The notes under the pieces were generated by a model, which saw only the letters and a program-made list of their open reading frames with translations, was not told where the DNA came from and made no database searches. Shown piece after piece: positions 21,946 to 34,243 of a stretch of 64,000 nucleotides of DNA. Position 1 is the stretch's first letter; the number at the start of each line of letters is the position of its first letter. The stretch is taken from NCBI GenBank assembly GCA_903813345.2, contig CAIIXF020000001.1:45089885-45153884 (forward strand). Direction: 5' to 3'. The translations under genes were made by a program, and so were the position numbers. Source of the DNA: Owenia fusiformis. Lineage: Eukaryota; Annelida; Polychaeta; Sabellida; Oweniidae.

Positions 21946-24370
21946 TCATCTAAAAGTGTTAATAAGCTTTGATACGCCTGTTTGTGATGGAATGGGAATT
22001 TTTCTAGTAGTTCTTGGTGATGGAATTATTTGTTCTTCAGCATAGACATTTACTTTTCTCGCAGTGTCCTGTGTAATGTACGCAGAGTTGTCTGGTCCGG
22101 TGGAAGTCATAATAAAAACTTCAAGATCTGAAAAATGTTTATAGATTTCATTTTCACAGAAATAATTAGATATAAAATATTATATATTCACAATGAAAAA
22201 CATTGAATCAAGCGGATTGTCTCCCTTTGTTTTTCACATCACTAGCATCTCACTTTAATATACCAAAATAATTCGGATATATTTGAAGAACAAAATGATG
22301 CGCGATAGGTCAGAGTGACAACAGTATTTTTACTTTCAGCGTTGTTCAGAGCTCTCATTTCGGGTACAGAATTTTCACATACATCCGAGTTCTTTCCCAT
22401 TGAAATAGCCTATACAGGGTCCGATTTTTAGCCATTATTTCAGCTTTAATTGGCATTCTTCTTCACGTTTATAATGCACAATCGTTAAAATGTATATGCC
22501 CTTATGACAAACTGCAAGGCATTTTCACAAACATTTTTCTGAAATCAAGGAGGTGGCTCCCAGGATCGGAACTTGATATTTTCCAACAATGAAAACGTCA
22601 AAATGTCGTTATTTTCTGAAATTATAACCGTCTTTTAATTCAAAATAAACAGTTCAGGAGATTCGAACCAATATCTCGATCATTTCTTGAGAGTTTTTAG
22701 TAAAGAAGACCAAAATTCATGATTCAAATGTTGAAGTGAACAAAATGGCGGCTATTTGAATTAGAATTTTGTATCACGACATGCCCATATATGGGACAAA
22801 ATATCGATGTTGCACTCTTGAAGCCAATCCTCCTTGTCTGAAATCATAAAATGTATTGCCGTGACGTTATTTCCCCCCTTCTTGATTTTTTTTGCAAAAT
22901 ATTTGGCATCTCCACTAATTTTTTAGCTTGAGCCACAGATATTTATTTGGCGTAAAAACCAAGGTGATTGGGGGTAGAGGGGCAAAGTTATGATAGTTGG
23001 AACTTGATGCCAATAAAATTGAAATTAATAAAATATCGATTGTTACTTTGTTTTAAATGCTCTAGATAATACAAAAATATAATTGTTGCTTTTTTTAATA
23101 GATAACAATTAAGTATAATTATTGAATTTTCTTCCCAATATGCTTTATTTCATGAAAATCGAGCCACCATCGACTGTGTCATGAATTTTTTAAGGTAAGA
23201 AACAGTTAATCGAGAAAAACTGATTTTTTCAAAAACTAGCTTTATCTTTTGAATTATACCTTTGAATTCTTTTGCATGTTCCTATATCTTTATGCACACG
23301 GTGGTACCAGAATTATGATGATACCTTCTTCCGAATTTTAGATATACTTTTTTTTCTCCCCGGCCCCCATTTTTCAATTTCACTATTTCGATGTTTGTGC
23401 CGTTGCTAGGTTGTTGCAAGGCAACACCATGAACCGAAATTATATTGGAACAATACCAAGTCATACATTCATACACCTGCATACTAAATCATTAATTGGC
23501 ATTTGTTGTACATCTTGAAATTGAAATGAATACTAAAGACAAAATCAAGTTGAAGTTGAAATTGCTGACTAGTATTCAATCCACATTACATTAATTTCAA
23601 TGGAATTTCGCGATACCTGCTATCTTTGAAAGTGTGTAACTTCAGTTCTAGAAAAGCTTTTACCATGATTTTAGTTTTTATTTGAAAGATAATAGATTGT
23701 TATTTAAGGCAGCGAAGCATTTTTGGCACAAACAATTTATTGTTAAAGAAAATTGACAATTTATCACAAAATGTCAAATATTTGGATCCCCCTAGGTCAC
23801 GTTGACCTCGATTTGACCTATGTTGACGTATTTTTGAAAAAACAAAAATTTTCTGAAGAGGTTATTAAACAAGGCTTACAACAATACCAAATATAATGAC
23901 ACTCAGTTAGTGTTTAAAAAATTGCAGACATTAAGATTTAAGCTGCAATGGTAATGTCAATGTTTAATGAAACGTATGCCTCCTCCAGTGAAATCATAAG
24001 AATATTACATCTGACCATTATTCATCCGCTTACTTGTTTTCGCATTTCCTTTTACTTATAGTTAATCACCAGCCAGTGATAAAGTGTTAAAACGTAAATT
24101 GCAAAATAAACAGATGAGCATAAGAATGACTAATCCTCGTTGACAAGTATACCAAAAAAAGTAGCGATGCCATATACGTCAATATCAAGATACCCGCCTG
24201 AAATATATGTATTAAAGCACTGCAATCACAGAACACATCATTGATGTTTTATCGATTTAAAACAGATTTTCTCACACTTTTCACTTACTTCCAGATATAT
24301 TTCAGCAAACCATTTATATGCTTCTTTGACTGGTCTGAGCTGATCTAGGTCAAGGTCAGAGGCCTTTATC
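21946..24370 (-). pseudogene. Decayed SEA/receptor-tail gene remnants, unit B
   Basis: Best-preserved copy of the remnant. A terminal exon at 21946-22127 (AG acceptor, 59 codons, DLEVFIMTSTGPDNSAYITQ..., stop) is laid out like the real tail exon, which starts DLEGLMIPLEE. An exon-like piece at 22334-22409 gives NSVPEMRALNNAE. At about 24145-24215 a SEA-like piece reads NTYISGGYLDIDVYGIATFF, close to the real HTYLSDGYLGSDVSGIADAF, but runs into TAG soon after. Near 24290-24350 AYKWFAEIYLE is followed by GTAAGT. The stop and missing TM exon argue for a pseudogene of an older paralog. Confidence 0.5.
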
Positions 24371-24895
24371 TAGGTCAGTGCTTCTTCCCTGCTAACGATT
24401 GGTAAGAAGTATGTATTTGTGTTAGATAAACGCTCAAAAGGATTGGTATCGATATGGCGAACTGAATTCAACATTGTTTTTCTCTTAAAACAATTATTGA
24501 AAACATTCCATTTATTATATTGAGATGATCCTAGGGTGATGACATTAATGTGTCATTACATATTGTCATCCTTGAATTATAATAGAAGGCTGGACATCCC
24601 TATCCTGCAGCAGATCTTCTCAATTACGTGTGAGTTACAGTACATAAGGGGTCCAAGATGTTTTAAACTCAAACAGCAACGTTCCAAGTGGGGTTGTGGG
24701 TCTGATTTGTTTGTGTTTGTTTAGGTTGTGTTTCATCGGCTTCATTGTCATTAAATTAATTGAAAATAATCAAAATCATGTACAAGTTCTCAGGAGTTCA
24801 TATCTTACCTGAAAATTTGAGATTTGAACAAAATACGCAATCGACCGGGCGCCGGCCGATGAATCGGAGCAAATGTGACCTAGGGATGTTGTGAC

Positions 24896-26690
24896 ATACC
24901 TCCTTGTTGGTACAAGAAACGATTGCTCATAATGTTGAACAAGGCCAAATGTTAATTATTACAATATGTGATATTAAAAAGGCATTTGATACAGTGTGGA
25001 TAGATGGTCTCCTGGTTAAACTGTACGACTGCGGTATTAGAGGCCATTTATGGAAAATATTGTACCTTAGCTATAAAATGTATGAATGTGCTGTAATGGT
25101 AGGCCAAATATGCTCTGAAACCTTCCCTGTATTACAAGGAGTACACCAGGGAGGGGTTCTTTCTATGCTTTTTTACCAATTGTATATGTCAGATTTAATT
25201 GATACTATGATGCAAGTTCATACCGGTGCATCTGTAGCAGATATCAAATGTGTTTGTCCATGTTACGCCGATGATATGTGTATTCTGTCAAACTCATATA
25301 TGTCAATGCAAACCCTTCTAAATCATCTTACACATCATAGCAACAAATGGAGGTACCAAGTTCATCCACAAAAATGTGCATATATGACCTTTAATGACAA
25401 TAAAAACATACATGTTAATCACAGTTTGAGTATTGGAGGTGAGGCAATTGAAAAATCAGATTATCAAGTACATGTAGGTGTACCTCTCTCCTCCAAAAAT
25501 GATGTCTCAAGATATGTAGAAGAAAAATGTACTAAGGGAAGAAAGCAATTTTACTCATTACTTGGTATTGGAAATAAATGTGGAGGTGTAACTCCAATTT
25601 CTGCATCTAAACTGTATAAAACTTATTCAATTCCATGTATGACCTATGCTGCCCCAGTTGTGAATTATCAGCAGAAGGACATTGAAACTATTAATAAAAC
25701 ACAACGTGATATTGGGCGAAGGATCCAGTCCTTGCCTAGATCTGCTAGCAATTCCATTTCTACAGTGACCCTAGGGTGGTTAGATATCGACTTGTATATA
25801 GATTTTTTAAGAATGATGTTCTTGTGGAGTCTTATTTTGTTATCATATAAGAATGTTTACAAAAGATTACTTGTAATACGTTTGACAAAATTTTTACATG
25901 AAGGTTTTAAAAATACCAAAATATTTTCACCCATGGCATCAATGTTGCAATGTGCTATGAGGTATGGATTTAGAGAGATTATTCAGAATATGTTAGATTG
26001 TAATATTGTGATAAGTAAAGGCCAATGGAAAAGATTAGTTTTCGCCAATGTTTCACACAGCCAAATTTATAGAACGTCTATTCAGTCAATTATGTACAGC
26101 AGTCTTGCAGATTTTAGAAAAAACGTTTGTATTACATTGGATCCTAATATATGGTGGATCGTTGCTCAAAATTTTCCGCGGGCAACAGACTCTTGTAAAC
26201 TAATGTTCAGACTTTTGGTAGGTGAGCACAACTTGAATTATAAGTATAGAGGAGGTGAAGATCAGTGTAAACGATGTAAACTGTGTAACTCATTCCAGTT
26301 AGAGACGGTTGAACATTTCTTAATGCATTGCTCTGCCGCACAATACTCCATATACAGGCAAGAACTTAAGGAATGTTTTACTAAGCACAAGTTCGAGTTT
26401 TCGTTCAATACAATTCTTGGGATAAATGTTGTGCCAAATCCAAATGCAATTGTTCTCTTAAAAGAGATAGCACAAATTATTTTCAAGCAATATAATAACA
26501 CGGTCTAACAGTGGCTGTGTTTGAGACACTTACAGTGCCTGACTCAACCGTACGAGCATTTTGCGCATTGAATAGTTTTCATACGTCTAATATGTATATA
26601 ATTTTGTCATAATTTTGTACTTTTATTTTACATCACTGTACATATAAATTGTATCTCCATTTTATTATGGGCAATAAAGATATACAATAC
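24896..26690 (+). mobile_element. LINE-a: 5'-truncated non-LTR retrotransposon, unit B
   Basis: Inserted in the GC-rich repeat cluster; unit A keeps the empty site (GTTGTGACAATACTCACGG). One ORF (24904-26508, 534 codons) carries reverse-transcriptase motifs: DIKKAFDTVW (A), GVHQGGVLS (B) and YADDM (C). Its C-terminal CKRCKLCN...HFLMHC knuckle is typical of LINE RT proteins. No endonuclease or 5' UTR, so it is dead on arrival. The 3' tail is AATAAAGATATACAATAC rather than a long poly-A. Any target duplication is only a few bases and its limits are ambiguous. The clade is uncertain. Confidence 0.85.
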
Positions 26691-26824
26691 AATACTCACG
26701 GCAAAATCAAGATATCGGAAAAAAGTCAACGGTGCCTGGTCGATTTAGAAATCGGCCGGCGCCCGGCGCAAATGTGACCAAGGCATTACTTACAGTACTT
26801 TTGTCTAGGTCCAATTTGCTCCAA

Positions 26825-28596
26825 CTGGTAAGCATTGTTCATTTTATTAATTCAAATATTGATGATTTGGCGGACACCAGAGGCATCTTCCTCGACATAG
26901 AAGGTGCTTTTGACGCCGTTCCTCACTTCCTGTTGATCAAAAAATTAAAATCATACGGTTTACCTCAGAGTATTATTGATCTCTTTCAAAGTTATCTTAC
27001 CAATAGAAAATTAAACTGCCGTGTCAATAATATATATTCCAAATTCTCAGAGGAAGGCATAATCAATAGTGGGGTACCCCAGGGATCTATCTGGGGGCCA
27101 TTATTCTTCCTTTTGTACATAAATGATCTACCTGAAGTCATTAGAAATGGTAAAATGTTCTTATATGCTGACGACAGTTCTATATTTTTTAAAGTTGATA
27201 AGGACAGAGATCTAGCTGAAGCTCAGCGGGAAATACAATTTGATCTTGATAAGTTGTCTGAATGGTCCGATTTGCGGAAGTTGAAATTCAAAGCATCTAA
27301 AAGTAAAGAATTGATATTTAGGAGTAGACGTCGTTTCAAGAGGCAGTTTGAGCCAGTTACCATGAATGGTGTAACTATAGCAAGACAAGATTCACATTGC
27401 CACCTGGGTGTAATTTTAGATGATGCTCTGACTTTCACCGAACACATAACCCAACTCCGTATCAAAATAGACAAGATGATAAATCCACTTAATTGTTTAA
27501 AATATAAGATTGCTAGTAAACACCTTGAAACTATGTATATGTCCTTTATTTTACCCCATTTAGAATACGGCTCAGTTTTAATTGATGCGGCTCCAAAACA
27601 CGAACTCTTGAAATTGGACAGGCTTCACTATAAGGCAGCCTTAATTGTTAGCGGCTGTATCAAGGGAACAAATACAAACAAAGTTCTGAAAATTCTAAAC
27701 TGGGCTCCACTATCGGAAAAAAGAAAACAAAAGAAACTGTTATTAATGCATGATGTTTATTATGAAAATGCCCCTCCATACATTTCAAATATTTTCAATT
27801 TGTACCGAAACAAGAGGCCAACTCGAGCCCTAAGAAAAACGCCCCATTTTATTGTACCCGCGAAACAATCTGAAAAAACTAGACGCGGTACTGTAGTTTC
27901 TTCTATATCTGAATGGGAGAGGGACACATTACCTGATCAACTCAAAACCATTCCAATAAAGCGCACTTTTAAATACCATCTTAAAAAACATTTATTTCCG
28001 AAGAAGACCCTAATTGACACAGTCCACTTGAATTTAGACAGGCAAGCTGAAATAGTACTTAATAAAACCAGATGTGATTTCATTTTTCGTTACCATAAGT
28101 TCCAGCATCAATTCAATAATGTCAATCCTCAATGCCTGTGCGGTTTTCGATCTCAGACAACCCAACACCTATTCTTTTCTTGCCCCCTTTTACTTGATCT
28201 CAGGGAACAACTAGCACTTGACCTTGCAGGGATACCCAATTTCAACATTAACCATTATAACAAACTATATGCAAAAGAGAAACTAGATACATTGTTATAT
28301 GGTGGCTCAACATATAAAATTGATACTAACAAGCTTATAGTCACAACAACTGCCAACTTTATTTCTTTAATTGTAGACTATGTTTAACTTTATATATTTG
28401 GTGTAAAATGTCACATGTAACTTACATGTATTGTCATGCTGAGTGTTCAGCAGCCTAAAATTACTTGATTTTTATGTGCCTACGTATTTGTGAAAATCGA
28501 CATGGGCCACTAATGCCAATGGCCTTGGCCCATTGTCGGACATTGTGAAATGATAGTATTGATAAATAAAACATAACCTATAAAAAAAAAAAAAAA
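26825..28596 (+). mobile_element. LINE-b: 5'-truncated CR1/L2/Jockey-like retrotransposon, unit B
   Basis: Poly-A tail at 28582-28596 and a 9-bp target duplication TTGCTCCAA (26816-26824 and 28597-28605). The empty site is present in unit A at 12181-12190. The ORF is open to 28387 with RT motifs FLDIEGAFDAVP (A), GVPQGSIWGPL (B) and YADDSS (C), and a C-terminal CLCG...HLFFSC knuckle. The first about 31 codons of the open frame (from 26732, MPGRFRNRPAPG) are host repeat sequence, not LINE. Endonuclease absent. The clade is inferred from the RT motif style. Confidence 0.85.
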
Positions 28597-29004
28597 TTGC
28601 TCCAATTCATCGGCCGCCGCCCGGCTGATTGTAGTATATTGTTCAAAACTGATTTCAACTTGCTTCAAATTGACCAAACTTTTTTTGAAATCATGTACAA
28701 GTTCCCAGGAGTTTACAACTGACCATAACATTTGAGAGTTGACCTTCAATTTTGAACAAAATACTCAATCGACCGGGCACCAGCCGATAGATTGGGGCAA
28801 ATGTTACCTAGGCTTCACAAGTAACCATATAATTCATCAAAGTTCAGAAGAATCAGTGTTTAAAACATTCTAAGCATTCTAATTCTAGAATGTATTTATA
28901 TGTAGCCTCGGCCCCTCGCAATCTATGTAAATAATTATGTTGAATTCTATAGAAATAAATAACAAAAACCTTTAAAAAATGTATTTCACACCACAGATTT
29001 GAAT

Positions 29005-29543
29005 CACTGCTACCCACCTAGTTACACAGACGTATCGTCAGTGTATCATGGCGGAACTACTTCCGGGACTAGGTTTCGGTAAGATTTTTTTATTTCCCGA
29101 TTTACACCTACTTATAAGTCACGTTGTGGATAATAATTTGGCTCGAAGTTAAGGAAGATAGTCTTGTTTGAGAATGTGTCGATGGTTTTAGGTTTTATAT
29201 GTTAACGAAGACACAATTCACGTATTTAGTCCCTCGCTTTTGTTACACTGACGAACGACCAATATCAGTGTAATATTGGCAATATTAATGCCGATCGTCA
29301 GTGTAACAAAAGCGAGGTACTAAATATGTGAAATGCGAATTCTTTAACATACCCAACCTAAAACCATCGACACATTCTCAAACAAGACTATCTCCCATAA
29401 CTTGAGCCAAATTATAATCCATATCGTGACTTATAAGTAGATGTAAATCGAGAAATAAAAATATCTTACCAAATTCAAATCCCGGAAGTAGTTCAGCCAT
29501 GATACACTGACGATACGTCTGTGTAACTAGGTGGGTAGCAGTG
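29005..29543. mobile_element. 540-bp foldback element upstream of TLR2
   Basis: Same element and target duplication (TGAAT) as 12584-13123. It ends 212 bp before the TLR2 ATG and differs from unit A by scattered substitutions and one or two indels. Confidence 0.85.
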
Positions 29544-29595
29544 TGAATGAAAAGGTCACAAAACTAGTTTGAATCGATAAAATTGATCGGCCTGG

Positions 29596-29603
29596 TATGT
29601 AAA
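29596..29603 (+). promoter_or_regulatory. Altered TATA-like site of TLR2 (TATGTAAA)
   Basis: Position-equivalent to the TATATAAA of TLR1, with one A to G change that weakens the TATA consensus. TLR3 carries the same variant. Functional effect not shown. Confidence 0.35.
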
Positions 29604-29754
29604 ACTCCACAAAGCAAATCATAGCAGCAGAAAATATAAGGTTTGTTTACTTTATTTTGTTGAGCTTGTCGCTATATTCCAGGTAAAAAGGCAACTGTGC
29701 TGTTAAGAAACTATAAAAACATAATACAAATATAATCGACATCTAGAGAGCAAT

Positions 29755-32700
29755 ATGTTGGACATTCAAAACTTAATTTGCTTTGCGTTTGTGTTTTTAA
29801 TCATCTGCCATATTTCGAAGACGAGACAAATTGTAATAGATGGACCACCGACTGAAAATTGGATTATGTACAGAGCAACATCTCAAGACATTCCAGAATA
29901 TAAGTACAAATGGCCTTTGGAAAACAATCAGGGTCAGGTTGTCATTGATATAGACAGTTCGAAATGGTTAACAGTTGGTCAATATTCAACTGTATTGGAT
30001 GTGAAGAGCAACACCATCGTGGGCACGATCTATAAGCTTGACATTGAATCTGATTGGGACGATCCGTTGGTTCAAAGAAACACGACCGTTTTACATGTTA
30101 AATGTAGAGAATACAATGGATTGAAACCTTCGATTCCTAATGCTGTTACTTTGGGACAGTATAAGGATATTCGTTACTCAAGAATTGAATGCTTCTTGAA
30201 GAACATGTCTGTGACATTCTTAAAGGGCCTTGTTCACTTAAGATGGTTGGATCTAGCGAACAACAATATTTCTGTAGTTGAGCAACATGCGTTTGATGAT
30301 TTGGTTGCATTGGAAGATTTAGTCTTAACAAGAAACCCAATAGGGTTCCTCCCTAATGGACTATTTTGCACTATGCCCAAACTGAAAACATTAAAATTGG
30401 ATTACTTAAAGCTGACAGGATTCCCAACTGCTGCGTTCCAATCCAAATCGACATGTCTAGGCAATCTTCAAGATCTGGATCTCTCAAATAACAAATTGGT
30501 CAGTATACCAAATGCTTCATTCTCTCAAATGAACATGCTGACCAACCTTAGTCTCTATAATTGCTCCATACATATTTTGGACGCGAATGCCTTCGAAGGG
30601 TTAACAAATATAGAACATTTAGACATTGGACAGAATTGGATAAAAGAATTACCAGTCGACATATTTTCAAGTACGTCCAAATTATACAATCTTACACATG
30701 TAAAGTTGGGTTCGAACAACATTACTCATTTCTCATTCGATTTGTTCGTGAAATGCGTAGCCTTGACATTTGTAGACCTCCAGATGAATCAAATCGAACA
30801 CGTACACGGAAGTATTAAGGACACTCGGCTCGAATTCATATATTTCAATGGCAATGTTATTCGATCATTTCCAGCTAATATGTTTTATTCTAATGACACA
30901 GATATTCTTGTGCTCAGCGATAATCATATCTCAATCATTCATCCTGATTATTTGTTAATGCCAAACCTAAAGCTTCTGGGATTAGATCGGAACAACTTAA
31001 CAATTCTGGGGAACTTCACATTTCATCATCTTGGAAAGCTGAAACGTTTATTCGTAAGGAACAATAAAATCGCAGAACTTGGTGCACTGGCATTTGAAGG
31101 TCTTGAACAATTGGAATATCTTTTCCTGGACAACAACAAAGTCAACAAGGTTCCGTCTGGAATATTCAAAAAGGTAAAACATTTAAAAACGTTGTCACTA
31201 AGACAAAATTATATCCTTAACTTAGATGGAACAATGCTTGAGGGTCTTAACTCGTTGGATACTATTGAATTAGACAATAACATGATTCAAACTATTGAAA
31301 CATATACATTCCAGCACTTTAAATCTCTTCGTATTGTTTCACTTCAGTCAAACCACATAACTACTATACCATATGGTATATTTGGACATTTGCGTCATTC
31401 ATTAGGATGGATAGATCTTAAAGGGAACAACCTAAGTGCACTACCAGCAGATTTGTTCACAGGATTCTTTAAGTTACGTTATCTCGTCATTTCCCATAAC
31501 AATCTTGTCAATCTATCTATGAAACTAGTCGACGGTTGTACAAATCTACAACTCCTAGATTTAAGTTACAATCAGATCAAAGACTTCAATGTTTCGTTGA
31601 AATCAAACAAGAAGTTAAGTCATTTATACGTCGCAAATAATCAACTTAAGAACGCATGGAATATCTTTGAACATATGCATCTTGTACCATCACTTATACA
31701 TTTAGACCTATCAGTAAACAATATGACTTCATTTGGATCAATTCCACGAGTATTGACAGGTATTCCGTCTTTTCTTCGTAGTGTAAATATAAGTCATAAT
31801 CGTATCACCGATGTTCCAGAAAATCAATTTTATCTATCAAGATGGTTGCAAGAACTGGATATGTCGGCTAACAGAATACAAACAATAAAAGAGCCAACGT
31901 TCATATCCAAGGATCATCCAGGAGATATTATCTATCATGTTGGTACAGAAAATCCGTTTGTATGTGATTGTTTCATGAGATGGGCAAGAAACGCACTTAA
32001 TGAGTCTCTGTGCACAGTTCCAATTCTGAGTGATGGGACGGCAAAGAGGATGAAAGATGTGCCAGCTCGTCTATATCTTTGTCAAATAAAAATGAAATGC
32101 CCGGAAAAATGTGAGTGCTTTGCTGATACAGTAAAAGAGCCGTACATTTGGATACATATAAAATGTTCCAACAAAGAACTCGAGTACATACCCTTTGAAA
32201 TTCCAAATACAACTAACGTACTAGATGTATCTCATAATAACATTAATCAATTGGATTCGGCAACATTTCATAATGCTAGTTGTCCTATATTGCAGATTTT
32301 GGACTTGTCTAGCTGTCAAATCACAGCACTCCTTGGGAATGACATTTTCAATGGATTTGTTCAATTAACAATATTGAACCTAAGTAATAATCTCATAGTG
32401 CAACTAAACGGTGAACCGTTTAAAAACCTATTTTTGTTGAATGAACTTTACATTTCCAAAAACTCTATCAAAACGATCGAAGACAATGTATTTACTGGCC
32501 TCAAAACACTGTCTTCCCTTGATCTTGAAGGCAATCGTCTTCAGAATGTAAATCTTACGATTTTTGAATCACTGGATCTGATGTTAATTAATGGAAACCC
32601 GTTACTTAAGGTACTTGGAGGTGGCCCCCTAAATGTTCAAGACCAATGGGAATCAAAATGGTATATTTTGCTGTCTAATAATCCATGGGACTGCTGTACG

Positions 32701-33492
32701 GCTTTATCATTAAAGAGATGGTTAAACTCTCACCAATCAATCATACCCAATTTGGTAGACATTCACTGCATGCGAGACAATTTGACCGAGTTGGTTCCTT
32801 TATTCGAAATCAGTGATTCGAACTTAACATGCATTCCAGAGCCGCCAATACCATTCCAGCAGACTTCGTACTTCCATGCAATTATAGGAGTACTTGTTGT
32901 TGTATCTCTCATCCTTACAACTGCATTACTTTTTAAACGATTTGAATCACTTATAAAACTAAAGTTCTTTATCTGGTTTGGTTGGCGATTCGACAGGATA
33001 GACAACAGTAATAAACAATATGACGCATTATTGTCATACAGTGGGCTCAATGGTGATTGGGTGCGTGATGAATTGCTGATAAAACTTGAGGAAGCTGGGT
33101 ATAAGCTCTGTTTACACGAACGTGACTTCAGAGCTGGGGAACCTATCATGGACAACATAAATAATGCCATAGACAACAGCAAAAGGACAATTATTGTTCT
33201 GTCGAATGAGTTTCTACAAAGTGGATACGCGTTATATGAGTTTTTAAGGTCATACGATGATTGGGTCAGAGGTGAACGAGATCCTGTCATCTTAGTGCTG
33301 TATGATTCGCTGGATACTTTAGACGAAGATGACTTAGCAAAACATCCTTCTTTAAAGTTGTATTTATCTACAAGAACATATCTTGCGAGAAATAATAAAT
33401 ATTTCTGGGAAAATATTATTCTCGCAATGCCCCGGCGACGAAGGCAACGAGATCCAGACAATAATGGTAACGATGGTTTGATGCTGGCTTGA
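29755..33492 (+). CDS. Toll-like receptor copy 2 (TLR2 of this array), intact, chimeric
   Basis: Single-exon 1245-aa type I receptor. Signal peptide-like MLDIQNLICFAFVFLIICHI; a long LRR array; first cysteine cluster with NPFVCDC at 733-739 (LRRCT) followed by CPEKCEC (LRRNT); a second LRR block; second LRRCT at NPWDCC (976-981); TM helix at about 1040-1060; TIR domain from about 1087 with YDALLSYS (1089, box 1), LCLHERDFRAGEP (box 2/BB loop) and FW (box 3). Two cysteine clusters make it a Drosophila-Toll-like multiple-cysteine-cluster TLR. Family role: ligand-driven dimerisation and MyD88-type TIR signalling at the plasma membrane or endosome. The start matches the conserved ATG of all three copies. 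It is a hybrid: TLR3-like before about 31270 and TLR1-like after about 31301. The only copy with an open frame throughout. Confidence 0.95.
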   Translation: MLDIQNLICFAFVFLIICHISKTRQIVIDGPPTENWIMYRATSQDIPEYKYKWPLENNQGQVVIDIDSSKWLTVGQYSTVLDVKSNTIVGTIYKLDIESDWDDPLVQRNTTVLHVKCREYNGLKPSIPNAVTLGQYKDIRYSRIECFLKNMSVTFLKGLVHLRWLDLANNNISVVEQHAFDDLVALEDLVLTRNPIGFLPNGLFCTMPKLKTLKLDYLKLTGFPTAAFQSKSTCLGNLQDLDLSNNKLVSIPNASFSQMNMLTNLSLYNCSIHILDANAFEGLTNIEHLDIGQNWIKELPVDIFSSTSKLYNLTHVKLGSNNITHFSFDLFVKCVALTFVDLQMNQIEHVHGSIKDTRLEFIYFNGNVIRSFPANMFYSNDTDILVLSDNHISIIHPDYLLMPNLKLLGLDRNNLTILGNFTFHHLGKLKRLFVRNNKIAELGALAFEGLEQLEYLFLDNNKVNKVPSGIFKKVKHLKTLSLRQNYILNLDGTMLEGLNSLDTIELDNNMIQTIETYTFQHFKSLRIVSLQSNHITTIPYGIFGHLRHSLGWIDLKGNNLSALPADLFTGFFKLRYLVISHNNLVNLSMKLVDGCTNLQLLDLSYNQIKDFNVSLKSNKKLSHLYVANNQLKNAWNIFEHMHLVPSLIHLDLSVNNMTSFGSIPRVLTGIPSFLRSVNISHNRITDVPENQFYLSRWLQELDMSANRIQTIKEPTFISKDHPGDIIYHVGTENPFVCDCFMRWARNALNESLCTVPILSDGTAKRMKDVPARLYLCQIKMKCPEKCECFADTVKEPYIWIHIKCSNKELEYIPFEIPNTTNVLDVSHNNINQLDSATFHNASCPILQILDLSSCQITALLGNDIFNGFVQLTILNLSNNLIVQLNGEPFKNLFLLNELYISKNSIKTIEDNVFTGLKTLSSLDLEGNRLQNVNLTIFESLDLMLINGNPLLKVLGGGPLNVQDQWESKWYILLSNNPWDCCTALSLKRWLNSHQSIIPNLVDIHCMRDNLTELVPLFEISDSNLTCIPEPPIPFQQTSYFHAIIGVLVVVSLILTTALLFKRFESLIKLKFFIWFGWRFDRIDNSNKQYDALLSYSGLNGDWVRDELLIKLEEAGYKLCLHERDFRAGEPIMDNINNAIDNSKRTIIVLSNEFLQSGYALYEFLRSYDDWVRGERDPVILVLYDSLDTLDEDDLAKHPSLKLYLSTRTYLARNNKYFWENIILAMPRRRRQRDPDNNGNDGLMLA

Positions 33493-33558
33493 AAACTGAG
33501 TCTTTATCTAGTTTGGTTGGCGATTTGTATTGGGTTCGAATTGACAATCCGATACTAA

Positions 33559-33564
33559 AATAAA
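33559..33564 (+). terminator. Polyadenylation signal after TLR2
   Basis: AATAAA 67 bp after the stop codon, conserved in position with TLR1. Motif evidence only. Confidence 0.5.
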
Positions 33565-33664
33565 TGGCGCCTCATCTTACCTAGACTGGCTAGTATGTTG
33601 TTCCATAATCAGATCTATAATTATATTGTAGTTTTTTCTTTAATTAACGCTTATATCTTGTTTT

Positions 33665-34243
33665 ACTGACGGAACCGTCGTACTTCAATCCTACTAGACG
33701 TTTTAACAACGAGTTGAACTGTCTGAGGACGTGTTGAGAACGAGGTAGAACTAATTGCAAACGGGTTTAAACTGATTAAGAACGTATTTAACACTGCTTA
33801 ACAAAAAGTTAGCAAAAATATAGCTATCACACCAAACAAGTTGCCACTGCGTTCTTCAAAACTGGTTTGAAACTGTGTGCGAACGGAATGAATGTAGCTG
33901 CAACTTTCTAAGGTCTATTTACGAACTTTATGAACGTACTCAGACGGGAATGTGATTTTAGAATTTTGAATCGATTCAAAATTCGATGGCGACCATACCG
34001 TTCTGTAATCAGGTCATGTTGACCTTCTAGAATAAGGGACGCGTTCTACAACGTTGCATATCGACGTGGTGCGACCTGAACGAACTGCGAACGAGATGGA
34101 CGTATTGAAGACTGTTTAAGAACGAAGAAGCTAATCATTTTAGACATATTTCCCGACCACAGCCAGATTGAGCCCGTTTTACGACGTTTTCGTAGGACTG
34201 GCAAGAACGGGTAAGAACTAGTTTGGTGTGAAAGGGGGGGGGG
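33665..34243 (+). repeat. GAACG-rich repeat after TLR2, ending in a G10 run
   Basis: Homologous to 17278-17839. It keeps a short segment (GTATTTAACACTGCTTAAC, near 33785) that the TLR1 copy has lost but the inverted copy at 1-535 retains. Poly-G is 10 bases here (34234-34243) against 19 after TLR1. Confidence 0.65.

Noticed and set aside
26732-26824. N-terminal 31 codons (MPGRFRNRPAPG...) as part of the LINE-b protein
   Set aside because: The same sequence occurs at 12098 in unit A without any LINE, so it is host repeat DNA upstream of the target duplication.
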